From: Reyranella sp.
GTDB lineage: Bacteria > Pseudomonadota > Alphaproteobacteria > Reyranellales > Reyranellaceae
Reading direction: 5' to 3'
DNA: 64,000 nt
NCBI RefSeq assembly: GCF_017305915.1
Contig: NZ_JAFKJN010000010.1
Coordinates: 186,001-250,000, forward strand
Below, one piece after another: positions 45,514 to 54,545 of this stretch. The notes under the pieces were generated by a model that did not search any database, was not told the origin of the DNA, and saw only the letters and a list, made by a program, of their open reading frames with translations. Positions within the stretch are counted from its first letter, which is position 1. Every line of letters begins with the position of its first letter. The position numbers and the translations under genes were made by a program.

Positions 45514-46848
45514 ATGTTGTCAATGGAGCACAACGACATCCTGACCCGGGTCGGTCCGGGCACGCCGATGGGCGAGCTGATGCGGGAATACTGGATTCCC
45601 GCCTGCCTACCGAACGAGCTGAAACCCGACGCCACGCCGACGCGCCTGAAGCTGCTGGGCGAGAAGCTGATCGCCTTCCGTGACAGCCAGGGCCGCATCG
45701 GCATCATGGATCACCGCTGCCCGCATCGCTGCGCGTCGATGTTCTTCGGGCGCAACGAAGAGGGCGGCGTCCGCTGTGCCTATCACGGCTGGAAGTTCGA
45801 CGTCGACGGCAACTGCCTCGACCAGCCGAACCTCCCCGAGGACGCGCGCTTCACCGATCGCGTCAAGGCCAAGGCCTACAAGGTCGCCGAGAAGGGCGGC
45901 ATCGTCTGGGTCTACATGGGCAAGCGCAAGGTGCCGCCGCCGCTGCCGGCGCTCGAGGTGCTGAGCCTTCCCGACGACGAGCGGATGGTCATGTGCCACA
46001 TGCGCGACTGCAACTGGCTGCAGTCGCTCGAAGGCGACATCGACACCTCGCATTTCGGCTTCCTGCATGTCGGCGGCGTGCAGGCCGACGACGTCGATCC
46101 CGACAGCATGCACCGCTGGGGCGTGCTCGATCGCGCGCCGCGCTACCACGTCAAGGAGACCGACTGGGGCACGATGTACGATGCCTATCGTCCGGCCGGT
46201 CCCGGCAGCCATTTCCATCGCTTCGCCCACTACATGTTCCCGTGCTTCGCGCTGGTGCCCGACGGCACCTTCGGCAACATGATCCAGGCGACGCTGTCGG
46301 TGCCGCTCGACGACAGCCACACCATGACCTACGTCTGCGCCTGGTCGAAGCGCGACATCGCGCTGCGCACGCTCAAGGACGGCAGCACCATCCCGGGCGC
46401 GGCGCTGATCCGCGATTTCCTGCCGGACACCACCGACTGGCTGGGCCGCTGGCGGCTCAAGGCCAATCGCGACAACGACTACCTGATCGACCGCGAGGAG
46501 CAGGCGAGCGGAAAGTCGTTCTCCGGCATCCAGGGCATCGGCCAGCAGGACCAGGCGATGGTCGAGAGCATGGAAGGCCCGGACGAAGGCATCGTCGACC
46601 GCGGCTTCGAGAATCTCGCGGTCAGCGATCGCATGATCGCCATCACCCGCCGGCGCATCGTCGCCGCGGCGCAGGCGCATCAGAAGGACGGCACGGTCCC
46701 GGCGACCGTCGACCGGCCCGAGCTGACGCGCGGCGCGCGCGGCGGATCGTTCGTCTGCTCCGACACGGTCGACTGGCTCGACGCCTATGCCGAGGAGCTG
46801 CGCAAGGCGCAGAGCCCGGCCGGCTTCCTGCTGCAAGCCGCCGAGTAG
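45514..46848 (+). CDS. Rieske non-haem iron aromatic oxygenase, alpha subunit
   Basis: Oxygenase of 444 residues of the phthalate dioxygenase-like type. The Rieske [2Fe-2S] ligands are Cys69-x-His71 and Cys88-x-x-His91 (HRCPHRC, then RCAYHGWKF). The mononuclear iron site lies in LEGDIDTSHFGFLH (residues 172-185, His180 and His185). It hydroxylates or demethylates an aromatic ring and needs a separate reductase, which is absent here. GAGGAGG precedes the ATG. The ABC importer that follows may supply the substrate. Confidence 0.9.
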   Translation: MLSMEHNDILTRVGPGTPMGELMREYWIPACLPNELKPDATPTRLKLLGEKLIAFRDSQGRIGIMDHRCPHRCASMFFGRNEEGGVRCAYHGWKFDVDGNCLDQPNLPEDARFTDRVKAKAYKVAEKGGIVWVYMGKRKVPPPLPALEVLSLPDDERMVMCHMRDCNWLQSLEGDIDTSHFGFLHVGGVQADDVDPDSMHRWGVLDRAPRYHVKETDWGTMYDAYRPAGPGSHFHRFAHYMFPCFALVPDGTFGNMIQATLSVPLDDSHTMTYVCAWSKRDIALRTLKDGSTIPGAALIRDFLPDTTDWLGRWRLKANRDNDYLIDREEQASGKSFSGIQGIGQQDQAMVESMEGPDEGIVDRGFENLAVSDRMIAITRRRIVAAAQAHQKDGTVPATVDRPELTRGARGGSFVCSDTVDWLDAYAEELRKAQSPAGFLLQAAE

Positions 46849-46918
46849 CGACGGCCGAACGGGCGCGACGCCGCGACACAAGCGGCGCGCGCGAAATGCA
46901 AGACAAGGAGGACACGTC

Positions 46919-47968
46919 ATGCAGGACAACTCCGTCCGCCCGTCGCGCCGTGCCGTCATCGGCACGCTGGCGCTCGGCGCGCCCTGGATCCGAAGCGCAT
47001 CGGCGCAGCCGGCCCAGGGCGTCTCACCGCAGCTCGCCGAGCTCTACGAGAAGGCCAAGCCCGAGGGCGAGGTCACGATCTGGGCGCCCGGCGCGCCGTC
47101 GGTGCAATGGATCCCGGCGGAGTTCGCCAAGCGCTTCCCGGCGGTCAAGGTGACCTGGCTGGGCGACCAGCAGGCGAGCTCGCGCCTGATCGCCGAGCAG
47201 CGCGCCGGCCGGTACGCGACCGACGTCTGGACCTTCTCGCTCGGCGGCACGCTCGAGGTGCAGAAGCGCGGGCTGCTGGTGAAGCAGGACTGGCGCCAGT
47301 ACGGCGCGCAGGATCGCGACATCTTCTGGGACGGCGAAGCGGTCTGCAATCACAACTACGTCTACGCACCGCTCTACGCCAAGGCCAAGCTCGGCGAGGA
47401 GCAGGTGCCGCGCCAGTGGGACGGGCTGCTCGATGCGCGATGGAACGACAAGCTGGTGTCGGACAGCTTCCTGCTGCCGCGGCTCGGCGGCTATCTCGCC
47501 ATCGACTGGGGGCTCGAGCGCACCGAGAAGTGGATCAAGACGCTGATCGAGCAGCGCAAGCTCCTGGTCACCACCTCGCCGGTGTCGAACTTCCTCAAGA
47601 CCGGCGAGCGCCAGCTCGCGGTCGCCGAGAGCGTCAGCGGCGGCTTCCTGATGAACAAGGACGGCCTCAATGTCGGCTACCGCATCATGGAGATGGTGCC
47701 GGCGACGCAGTTCGTGCTGGGCCAGGTCAAGCAGGCGCCGCATCCCAACGCCGCCCGGCTGCTGATCGCCTGGCTGATCTCCCCCGAAGCCAAGATGCTC
47801 TACGAGAGCTTGGCCGGCCAGGCCGACATCCGCGCCAACTCCAACTCGCCGCTCGCCAAGGAGATCAAGGCGGCCGGCGCCAAGGTGATCTACGAGGATG
47901 TCGAGACGATGAACCAGCGTGCCGAGTATTACCGCAAGCTGATGTCGATCGTCCGCGGCCAAGGTTAG
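46919..47968 (+). CDS. Fbp/family 1-type ABC solute receptor
   Basis: Periplasmic receptor of 349 residues in the iron/spermidine/thiamine-type solute-binding group. The signal region SRRAVIGTLALGAPWIRSASA has twin arginines without the usual Lys, so a Tat route is possible. Segments EGEVTIWAPGAPSVQWIP and LLIAWLISPEAKMLYESL fit the family. AAGGAGG lies eight bases before the ATG. It leads an operon with a two-domain permease and an ATPase. The ligand could be ferric iron or an organic solute. Confidence 0.9.
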   Translation: MQDNSVRPSRRAVIGTLALGAPWIRSASAQPAQGVSPQLAELYEKAKPEGEVTIWAPGAPSVQWIPAEFAKRFPAVKVTWLGDQQASSRLIAEQRAGRYATDVWTFSLGGTLEVQKRGLLVKQDWRQYGAQDRDIFWDGEAVCNHNYVYAPLYAKAKLGEEQVPRQWDGLLDARWNDKLVSDSFLLPRLGGYLAIDWGLERTEKWIKTLIEQRKLLVTTSPVSNFLKTGERQLAVAESVSGGFLMNKDGLNVGYRIMEMVPATQFVLGQVKQAPHPNAARLLIAWLISPEAKMLYESLAGQADIRANSNSPLAKEIKAAGAKVIYEDVETMNQRAEYYRKLMSIVRGQG

Positions 47969-47978
47969 GTAAGGCTAA

Positions 47979-49721
47979 ATGGCGGTCCAGGCCGAACCAG
48001 CAACGGCCGTTCCCGTCGCGCGGCGCAGAAGGCGCGGCCAGCTCGGCTGGGTCGGCGGCATCGCCGTCACCTTCGCGGCCCTCGCCGCGCTCTACCTGGT
48101 GATGGCGCCCTTGCTGGCGCTGCTGTCGACCGCCTTCCGCGGCCCGAGCGACCTGCTGCCGTTCGAACCGGGCGCGCACTGGACCGTCGACAACCTGCTC
48201 GAGGTCTATCTCGGCACCAACCTGCTCTCCACCGTGCTGCCCAGCACCGCGATCTTCGTGCTGGGCTCGGTGGTGGTGACCTTCTTCACCGCCTTCACCC
48301 TGGCCTGGCTGGTCGAGCGCACCGACCTGCCGTGGCGCACCACGATCTTCACCGTCATCCTGTTCCCATTGCTGGTGCCGGGCATCGTCATGGCCTTCGC
48401 CTGGACCCTGCTGTTCGCCCCCAACGCCGGCTGGGTGAATGTGGCCCTGCGCGCGCTTCTCGGGCTGGAGGGCAACGGGCCGATCGACATCTTCAGCATG
48501 GCCGGGCTGATCCTGTGCCAGGGCATCGCCTCGGTGCCGTTCGTCTTCCTGCTGCTGGGCGCTGCGATGCGGACCATGAACCCGTCGCTCGAGGAAGCCA
48601 GCAGCGCCTCGGGTGCGCGGCCGATCACGACCTTCTTCCGGGTCACCCTGCCGGTGCTGCGACCCGGCGTGCTGGCACCGCTGATCCTGGCCATCCTGGT
48701 AGCGCTCGAGCAGTTCGAGATGCCGCTGATCATCGGCTTTCCGGCGCGCATCAACGTCTTCAGCACCCGGCTCTATTTCGACCTCAACCCGGAAGACGAG
48801 CTGCCGGCCTACGGCAAGGCCGCCGCGGTGGCGCTGCTGTTCCTGGTCGCCGCGATCGCGCTGCTGCTGGTCTACAACCACCTGATCCGCCGCGCCGAAC
48901 GCTTCGTGACGGTGACCGGCAAGGGCTACCGGCCGACCCGCTACGCGCTCGGACGCTGGCGCGTGCCGGCGCTGGCCTTCGTCGGCTTCTACCTGCTGGT
49001 CGCCGCCCTCCTGCCGGCGGTCGTGCTGGTCTGGACGAGCTTCGCCGGCGGCAGCAACGACGTAGGGCTCGACGCCTACCGCACCCTGCTCGCCGACAAC
49101 CGCTTCTGGCCGGCGGTGCGCAACACCTTCGTCGTTGCGGGCCTCAGCGCCGGCCTGATCACGTTGATCGGCGCGCTGCTGGCCTGGCAGATCCTGCGCC
49201 TGCGCTTCCCGGGCCGCGCCGCGCTCGACGTGGTGAGCTTCCTGTCGATCGGCATCCCGGCCGTCATCACCGGCTTTGCGGTGATGATCCTGCATCTCAC
49301 CATCCCGATCGGGATCTACGGCACGGTGTGGATCCTGGTCCTCGCCTATTCCTACCGTCTCGCCGTCTCGACCCGGCTGTCGCGCGCGGCGCTGATCCAG
49401 ATCCATCCCGAGCTGGAAGAAGCCTCGATAGCGTCGGGCGGGCGCTGGCTTGACACGATCGGCCGCGTGGTGCTGCCGCTGCTGGCGCCCTCGCTGATGG
49501 CGAGCTTCCTGTTGCTGTTCATCGTCGGCTTCCGCGAGTTCACCATCCCGATGATCCTGCAGTCGCAGGACAACTGGGTGCTGAGCGTGATCATGTGGAA
49601 GCTGCAGTCCGACCGGCAGACCGCGCAGGCCGCCGCGGTCGGGACGATGATCCTGCTGTTCGTCGCGCCGGTGATCTTCGTGCTGCGCCGCCAACTGCTG
49701 TCCCGCCAGGGAGACGCCTGA
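47979..49721 (+). CDS. Two-domain ABC permease (FbpB/ThiP type)
   Basis: Inner-membrane permease of 580 residues made of two fused permease halves, each with about six helices. Both have EAA loops: EEASSASGARPITTFFRVTL in the first half and EEASIASGGRWLDTIGRVVL in the second. Fused permeases of this kind serve Fe3+, thiamine, and phosphonate-type importers. Ten bases separate it from the receptor gene and three from the ATPase gene. Confidence 0.93.
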   Translation: MAVQAEPATAVPVARRRRRGQLGWVGGIAVTFAALAALYLVMAPLLALLSTAFRGPSDLLPFEPGAHWTVDNLLEVYLGTNLLSTVLPSTAIFVLGSVVVTFFTAFTLAWLVERTDLPWRTTIFTVILFPLLVPGIVMAFAWTLLFAPNAGWVNVALRALLGLEGNGPIDIFSMAGLILCQGIASVPFVFLLLGAAMRTMNPSLEEASSASGARPITTFFRVTLPVLRPGVLAPLILAILVALEQFEMPLIIGFPARINVFSTRLYFDLNPEDELPAYGKAAAVALLFLVAAIALLLVYNHLIRRAERFVTVTGKGYRPTRYALGRWRVPALAFVGFYLLVAALLPAVVLVWTSFAGGSNDVGLDAYRTLLADNRFWPAVRNTFVVAGLSAGLITLIGALLAWQILRLRFPGRAALDVVSFLSIGIPAVITGFAVMILHLTIPIGIYGTVWILVLAYSYRLAVSTRLSRAALIQIHPELEEASIASGGRWLDTIGRVVLPLLAPSLMASFLLLFIVGFREFTIPMILQSQDNWVLSVIMWKLQSDRQTAQAAAVGTMILLFVAPVIFVLRRQLLSRQGDA

Positions 49722-49724
49722 GAG

Positions 49725-50816
49725 ATGCTGACCGTCCGAGGCCTCACCAAGAGCTACGCCACCGCCGACGGCAGCTTCCAGGCGCTGAAGGGCATCGATT
49801 TCGAGATCCCGGCCGGCGGCTTCTACACGCTGCTGGGCGAATCGGGCTGTGGCAAGTCGACGACCTTGCGCTGCGTCGCCGGGCTCGAGGAGCCCGACGG
49901 CGGCTCGATCTCGATCGGCGGCGAAGTCGTGACCGACACGGCGCGCGGCCTCCACGCGCCGGCCTTCGAGCGCGACATCGGCCTGGTCTTCCAGTCCTAC
50001 GCGATCTGGCCGCACATGGACGTGTTCGCCAACGTCGCCTATCCGCTCAAGGTGGCGCGGCCGCGCCTCGGCGCGCCCGAGATCAAGGCGCGTGTCCTGG
50101 AGGCGCTGCGCCTGGTCGGCATGGAGGACTTCGCCGGCCGCCAGGCGACCAAGCTGTCGGGCGGCCAGCAGCAGCGCGTCGCCTTCGCCCGCGCCCTCGT
50201 CCGCCGGCCCAAGCTGCTGCTGCTCGACGAGCCGCTCTCCAATCTGGACGCCAAGCTGCGCGAGCAGATGCGCTTCGAGCTGCAGGAGCTGATCCGGCGC
50301 ACCGGCGTGACGACGCTCTACGTCACCCACGACCAGTCCGAGGCGCTGGCGATGTCCGACACCGTCGCAGTGATGTCGGCCGGGCGCATCGTGCAGAGCG
50401 GCGCGCCGCGCGAGGTCTATGGCCAGCCCGACAACCGCACGGTGGCCCATTTCCTCGGCAGCGCGAACTTTTTGCGCGGCAGGGTCATCGAAGCAGGCGA
50501 TGGCCTGGCGACCGTCGTGCTGGCGGAGGGAGCCGTCGAGATCCGCGTGCCGTCGCGCGTCGCCCTGTCGGCGGGTGCGGCGGTCGACGTCATCTTCCGG
50601 CCGGAGGACGTGACGACGCATCTCGATCCCGCCGGCGGCGCCATCGAATGCTCAGTCGAGCGGGTCGTCTTCCAGGGCGGCATGAGCGAATACCAGCTTC
50701 GGCTGGGATCGACCCTGCTGCGCACCGTCGTGCACCCGTCGGTCAGCGCCCAGCCCGGCGACCGCGCGTGGATCGCGATCAGGCCGGAGCGCTGCATCCT
50801 GTTCGCGGCGGGCTAG
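49725..50816 (+). CDS. ABC ATPase (FbpC/PotA type)
   Basis: ATPase of 363 residues. Walker A is GESGCGKST, the signature LSGGQQQRVAFARAL and Walker B LLLLDEPLSNLD; the C-terminal third is a TOBE regulatory domain (VDVIFRPEDVT). It energises the two-domain permease. It ends one base before the stop of the convergent SYLF-domain gene. Confidence 0.94.
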   Translation: MLTVRGLTKSYATADGSFQALKGIDFEIPAGGFYTLLGESGCGKSTTLRCVAGLEEPDGGSISIGGEVVTDTARGLHAPAFERDIGLVFQSYAIWPHMDVFANVAYPLKVARPRLGAPEIKARVLEALRLVGMEDFAGRQATKLSGGQQQRVAFARALVRRPKLLLLDEPLSNLDAKLREQMRFELQELIRRTGVTTLYVTHDQSEALAMSDTVAVMSAGRIVQSGAPREVYGQPDNRTVAHFLGSANFLRGRVIEAGDGLATVVLAEGAVEIRVPSRVALSAGAAVDVIFRPEDVTTHLDPAGGAIECSVERVVFQGGMSEYQLRLGSTLLRTVVHPSVSAQPGDRAWIAIRPERCILFAAG

Positions 50817-50817
50817 C

Positions 50818-51489
50818 TCACCACTTGGCCAGGAACTGCCGGAGCGGCTCGGCGCCGGGGTTGGTGTAGCGGCGGTCGACCACGATCGCCTTGCCGGTGG
50901 CGCCGGAGCCGTAATAGAGCGCGTTCCAGTCGTCGTCGGCGTCGATGTAGGAGCCTTCCAGCGAGGCGCCGGCGAACAGGCCGTTTGAGCTCGAGAAGGC
51001 CACGATGTCGGTGCCCAGCGCCGCCGTGCTGCCGCCCTCGATGCCGGCGCCGACCGCGACCATGGTGACGCCGGCCTCGGCGCCGAACTTGAACTTGTGG
51101 TCGAGGATGGCCTGCAGGCCCTTCTCGGTCAGGATGATGAACACGATCTCGCTGACCTTGCCGCCGACCTGCAGGCCGACGCTGCCCGAGCCCATGCCGT
51201 AGAAGGCGGGGTAGCTCCAGTTGCCCGGGTTGACCCGGCTCATCAGCACGCCGCGGCCGCCGGCGGCGCCGATGATGAAGCCGCCCTGCACCAGCTCGGG
51301 CACGATCATCACCCCGCGGGCCTTGGGCATCAGCTTGAGGACGTCGGGATAGTCCTTGCCGCTCAGCACCTTGCTGGCCGAGCGCAGGCTCTGGTCGACC
51401 AAGGATTGGCGCTTGGCGTCGGCGTACGCCACGGTCGGCAAAAGAAGGGCGGCCGCGGTCCCAGCCAGGACGGATCGGCGATCGAGCAT
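50818..51489 (-). CDS. SYLF (Ysc84/DUF500) lipid-binding domain protein, exported
   Basis: Protein of 223 residues: a signal peptide (MLDRRSVLAGTAAALLLPTVAYA) and a SYLF domain (KARGVMIVPELVQGGFIIGA and the C-terminal AFSSSNGLFAGASLEGSYI). SYLF domains bind phosphoinositides in eukaryotes; the bacterial role is unknown, probably membrane association in the periplasm. I chose the ATG at 51489 with GGAG upstream; a start at 51522 would spoil the signal peptide. It converges on the ABC ATPase gene. Confidence 0.9.
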   Translation of the reverse strand: MLDRRSVLAGTAAALLLPTVAYADAKRQSLVDQSLRSASKVLSGKDYPDVLKLMPKARGVMIVPELVQGGFIIGAAGGRGVLMSRVNPGNWSYPAFYGMGSGSVGLQVGGKVSEIVFIILTEKGLQAILDHKFKFGAEAGVTMVAVGAGIEGGSTAALGTDIVAFSSSNGLFAGASLEGSYIDADDDWNALYYGSGATGKAIVVDRRYTNPGAEPLRQFLAKW

Positions 51490-51567
51490 CGTTTCGGCTC
51501 CTTTTTGGATCGTGACCGACACCGAGGGAGCGCCTTCAGGGCCACGATAGCCGAATCATACCACGAT

Positions 51568-52140
51568 TCAGGGCCGAATTGGGGCGGGCCGGTCCTTCAA
51601 AGTGAGGGCCAAGCCCGCGGTCATCAAAATGACTCGGTCGGCCCGCTCGGCCATCCGCATGTTCAGCCGGCCCTGGGCATCCCGGAAGGCGCGGCCCAGC
51701 GGCGTGTCGGGGACGACGCCCAGCCCGACCTCGTTGCTCACGAAGACCACCGGCACGCCCAGCCCCTCGAGGGCGCGCACCAGGTCGTCGGTCGCCTCGT
51801 CGACGTCGCCGCCGCCCAGCATGACGTTGCTGAGCCACAGCGTCAGGCAATCGACCAGCACCGGCCAGCCGTGCGCCGCCGCCGAGGCCAGCGCCTCGTC
51901 GAGCTTCAGCGGCTCCTCGATGGTGCTCCAGTTCGAGCCGCGGCGGGTGCGATGGGCGGCGATACGGGTCGCCATCTCGACATCGCCGGCCTGGGCGGTG
52001 GCGACGTAGACGGCGGGCTGCGGCTCGCCGCCGTTCAGGCTGCCGCTGGCAAGCTTCTCGGCGTGCGTGCTCTTCCCCGAGCGCGCGCCGCCCAGCACCA
52101 GCGTCACCGGCGGCAACGGGAAGGCCCTGACATGCTCCAT
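51568..52140 (-). CDS. cobU: Adenosylcobinamide kinase/guanylyltransferase
   Basis: Bifunctional enzyme of 190 residues (also named CobP) that phosphorylates adenosylcobinamide and transfers GMP to give adenosylcobinamide-GDP, a late step of cobalamin nucleotide-loop assembly. The P-loop is GGARSGKST and the family block VDCLTLWLSNVML is present, followed by VSNEVGLGVVPDTPLGR. Its start overlaps the stop of a methyltransferase gene. It is the last gene of a minus-strand run with cobS and a phosphatase. Confidence 0.95.
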   Translation of the reverse strand: MEHVRAFPLPPVTLVLGGARSGKSTHAEKLASGSLNGGEPQPAVYVATAQAGDVEMATRIAAHRTRRGSNWSTIEEPLKLDEALASAAAHGWPVLVDCLTLWLSNVMLGGGDVDEATDDLVRALEGLGVPVVFVSNEVGLGVVPDTPLGRAFRDAQGRLNMRMAERADRVILMTAGLALTLKDRPAPIRP

Positions 52141-52994
52141 CAGGCCCTTCTCTGGTCGACTCGCGCGCGGACCAGCCAGCAGGCGCCGGCGAGCTTCACG
52201 CCGTCCCCCGTCGCGTAGGGTTTCAGCGCCTCGGCGATGGCTTCCTTCGCCTTGGCGATCTGCTCGGGCGCCACGTCCTTGAACGCCCGCGCCAGGGGGC
52301 CGAAGTCGCCGATGTTCTGCATCACCGACGGGATGTCCTTGCCCTGGTTCAGCATCAGGTCGACCGGCTCGATCGACAGGCCGGTGAAGCCCGCCTGGCC
52401 GAGGATGCGCTCGACCCGCGCGCGGTCGCCGAAGGAATACTGGCCGGGCTCCTCCGGCCCCGGCCGCTCGATCGGCGGCAGGAACGGCAGGGCGGCGCGC
52501 ATCGGCACCGCGGCCCACGGGTTCTCGGGCGGCGTGCGCCAGCAGATGAAGACCAGCCGGCCGCCGGGCTTCATCGCGCGGCGGATGTTGGTGAACGCCG
52601 CGACCGGGTCGCCGAAGAACATCACGCCGAAGCGCGAGAAGACCAGATCGAACGACTGGGCCTCGAACGGCCAGGTCGTCGCATCGCCGACCGCGAACGC
52701 TGTGTTGGCGAGCCCCTGCGCCCGGGCCGCCGCCACCAGCGGCTCGGAGATGTCGACGCCCAGCACATGGCCCTTGGCGCCGACCGCCGCGGCCAGCGCC
52801 GCCGTCGTGCCGCCGGTGCCGCAGCCGATGTCGAGCGCGCGCTCGTCGGGCTGGGCGTTGGCGGCGGCGAGCACCGCCTCGCCGAAGCCCTGGATGCCGC
52901 GCTGGATGCGGTCGTACGCACCCAGCCACATCGTGCCGCCAGCACCCTTCCAGTAGGTCGCCTGCTCGGCGGCCAGCTCGTCCTTGGTCTTCAT
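52140..52994 (-). CDS. Class I SAM-dependent methyltransferase
   Basis: Methyltransferase of 284 residues with a Rossmann fold. Motif I is ALDIGCGTGGTTAAL, motif II GVDISEPLV, and the segment FDLVFSRFGVMFFGDP is typical of UbiE/type-11 enzymes. It sits between the cobU and phosphatase genes with overlapping ends on both sides, so it is co-expressed with cobalamin genes, but it is not a known corrin-ring methylase. The substrate is unknown; a link to cobinamide salvage is only positional. Confidence 0.88.
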   Translation of the reverse strand: MKTKDELAAEQATYWKGAGGTMWLGAYDRIQRGIQGFGEAVLAAANAQPDERALDIGCGTGGTTAALAAAVGAKGHVLGVDISEPLVAAARAQGLANTAFAVGDATTWPFEAQSFDLVFSRFGVMFFGDPVAAFTNIRRAMKPGGRLVFICWRTPPENPWAAVPMRAALPFLPPIERPGPEEPGQYSFGDRARVERILGQAGFTGLSIEPVDLMLNQGKDIPSVMQNIGDFGPLARAFKDVAPEQIAKAKEAIAEALKPYATGDGVKLAGACWLVRARVDQRRA

Positions 52995-53668
52995 GCCTTG
53001 CTGCCGCCGCCATGCGCAGGGATCACGATCTCGCGCGGCATGTAGTTGGTGAAGGCGACCTTCCAGGCATGCGCCGGATCGGCGAGCTCGAAATGCTCGA
53101 TCAGGGTGATCGACACGTTCTCGATCTCGAAGCGCACCGCCGCCTCGGGATGCATGTTGAAGGCATGTGCAAGTGCCGCGCGGATCGTACCGCCATGCGC
53201 CGTCGCCACGATGTCGCGGCCGCGATACTTGTCGGTCAGCCGCTCGATCGAGCGCACGGTGCGCTCGCGCAGGTCGCTGAAGCTCTCGCCGCCCGGCGGC
53301 CGGAAGTCCGGCGGCGCCAGCCAGAACAGATGGCCGTTGCCCGGCTTGTCCGTGATCTCGGCGTAGGTGAGACCCTGCCAGTCGCCGAACGACTGCTCGG
53401 CAAGATCGGGATCGATCGCGACCTCGCCGAACTCCGCGCCGGCGCGGCCGAGATACTCGGCGGTTTTGCGCGCCCGCAGCAGGTTGGAGGAGTACCAGAC
53501 CGCGCCCCTGGGCAGCATCTTCGCCTGGTGCTTGAACAAGGTCTCGTTGCTGACGTCGCAATCCTTGTCGAACTGGCCGTAGCAGCGGCCTTCCGGATTG
53601 GGTACCGGCGCGTGGCGGACCCACCACCAACGCGTCACCAGTCCCGTATTCTTGGGCGCCAGCGCCAT
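52991..53668 (-). CDS. Histidine phosphatase, alpha-ribazole phosphatase candidate
   Basis: Phosphoglycerate-mutase-like phosphatase of 225 residues. The phospho-accepting His19 is in the R-H-A motif (WWWVRHAPVPN), and the second His is in VATAHGGTIRA. Its place between cobS and cobU suggests CobC, which removes the phosphate from alpha-ribazole phosphate or cobalamin phosphate; other substrates remain possible. AAGGAG lies before the ATG. It starts 28 bases after the cobS stop. Confidence 0.85.
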   Translation of the reverse strand: MALAPKNTGLVTRWWWVRHAPVPNPEGRCYGQFDKDCDVSNETLFKHQAKMLPRGAVWYSSNLLRARKTAEYLGRAGAEFGEVAIDPDLAEQSFGDWQGLTYAEITDKPGNGHLFWLAPPDFRPPGGESFSDLRERTVRSIERLTDKYRGRDIVATAHGGTIRAALAHAFNMHPEAAVRFEIENVSITLIEHFELADPAHAWKVAFTNYMPREIVIPAHGGGSKA

Positions 53669-53696
53669 GACAACTCCTTGCTAGTGATGCAGCAGC

Positions 53697-54512
53697 CTAA
53701 TGAGAAAGGAAGAGGGCCGCGACGACGAGGAAGGCGATCTCCGCCTTCTGCTGCACGGCGCCCAGGGTGTCGCCGGTATAGCCGCCGAGGCGGGCCGCGA
53801 TCCAGCGCGAGGCGTACCACGCCGCGCCGATCGCCGCGGCCGGCGCCAGGATCGCGACGAAGAAGCCCTTGCCCAGCAGCAGCAGGAAGGCGACGCCCGC
53901 GCCGATCGCAATCGTCAGCCAGACATCGTTGTCGGTCGGCTTGCCGGCCTGCGCGCCGAGGCCGTCGGCATGCACCGGCGAATAGGCGAGCAAGGGATAG
54001 GCCAGCATCGCGCGCGACATCGCATGCGCGCCGATCAGCACGACCAACCCAGTCGATCCGGACAGCGGCGCGAGACACGCCACCTTCACCAGCACCGAGA
54101 GCGCCAGCGCCAGCACGCCGAAGGTGCCGTTGCGGCTGTCGCGCATGATCTCCAGCCGCCGCGGCGGCTCGAGCGCATGCGGGCCGAGGCCGTCGGCGGT
54201 GTCGGCCAGGCCGTCTTCGTGCAGGGCGCGTGTGATCAGGACGGCGGCGCCGACCGCCAGCACGGCGGCGAGCCAGCCGGGCCCGGCCAGGCCGCGCATG
54301 ATCGCGAACACCAGCCCGGCGGCGAGCCCGACCGCAGCGCCGATGAAGGGCAGGACCGGCAGCACGTCGGCGAGCTGCCAGCGCGGGATGCCCGTCTCCA
54401 ACCGTATGCCGGTGAAGAAGGTCGCTTGCTCCTTGAAGGCCTGCAGCCAGTCGTCGAAGGAGGAGGGCCGGGCGCCAAGGGATCGACCGTCGAAGTCGTG
54501 GGGGCTGGTCAT
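53697..54512 (-). CDS. cobS: Adenosylcobinamide-GDP ribazoletransferase (cobalamin synthase)
   Basis: Inner-membrane enzyme of 271 residues (also named CobV) that joins alpha-ribazole to adenosylcobinamide-GDP. The hallmark is HEDGLADTADGL, followed by RRLEIMRDSRNGTFG, with six or so hydrophobic helices. Divergent cobT begins 33 bases away, so both promoters are packed into or overlap that gap. No cobalamin riboswitch fits there. Confidence 0.95.
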   Translation of the reverse strand: MTSPHDFDGRSLGARPSSFDDWLQAFKEQATFFTGIRLETGIPRWQLADVLPVLPFIGAAVGLAAGLVFAIMRGLAGPGWLAAVLAVGAAVLITRALHEDGLADTADGLGPHALEPPRRLEIMRDSRNGTFGVLALALSVLVKVACLAPLSGSTGLVVLIGAHAMSRAMLAYPLLAYSPVHADGLGAQAGKPTDNDVWLTIAIGAGVAFLLLLGKGFFVAILAPAAAIGAAWYASRWIAARLGGYTGDTLGAVQQKAEIAFLVVAALFLSH

Positions 54513-54545
54513 GGTAGGGCAAATATAGGATGGTCCGCGCCCGCT
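54513..54545. promoter_or_regulatory. 33-bp divergent cobS/cobT intergenic region
   Basis: The whole gap between the two start codons is 33 bp and contains AAATATAGGAT. TATATT is readable as a -10-like box toward cobS. Transcripts of at least one side must start very close to, or inside, the opposite gene. A riboswitch is excluded by size. Confidence 0.4.

Noticed and set aside
54513..54545. Cobalamin riboswitch ahead of cobT or cobS
   Set aside because: The divergent gap is 33 bp, far too short for the roughly 200-base riboswitch, and no B12-box-like sequence is seen.
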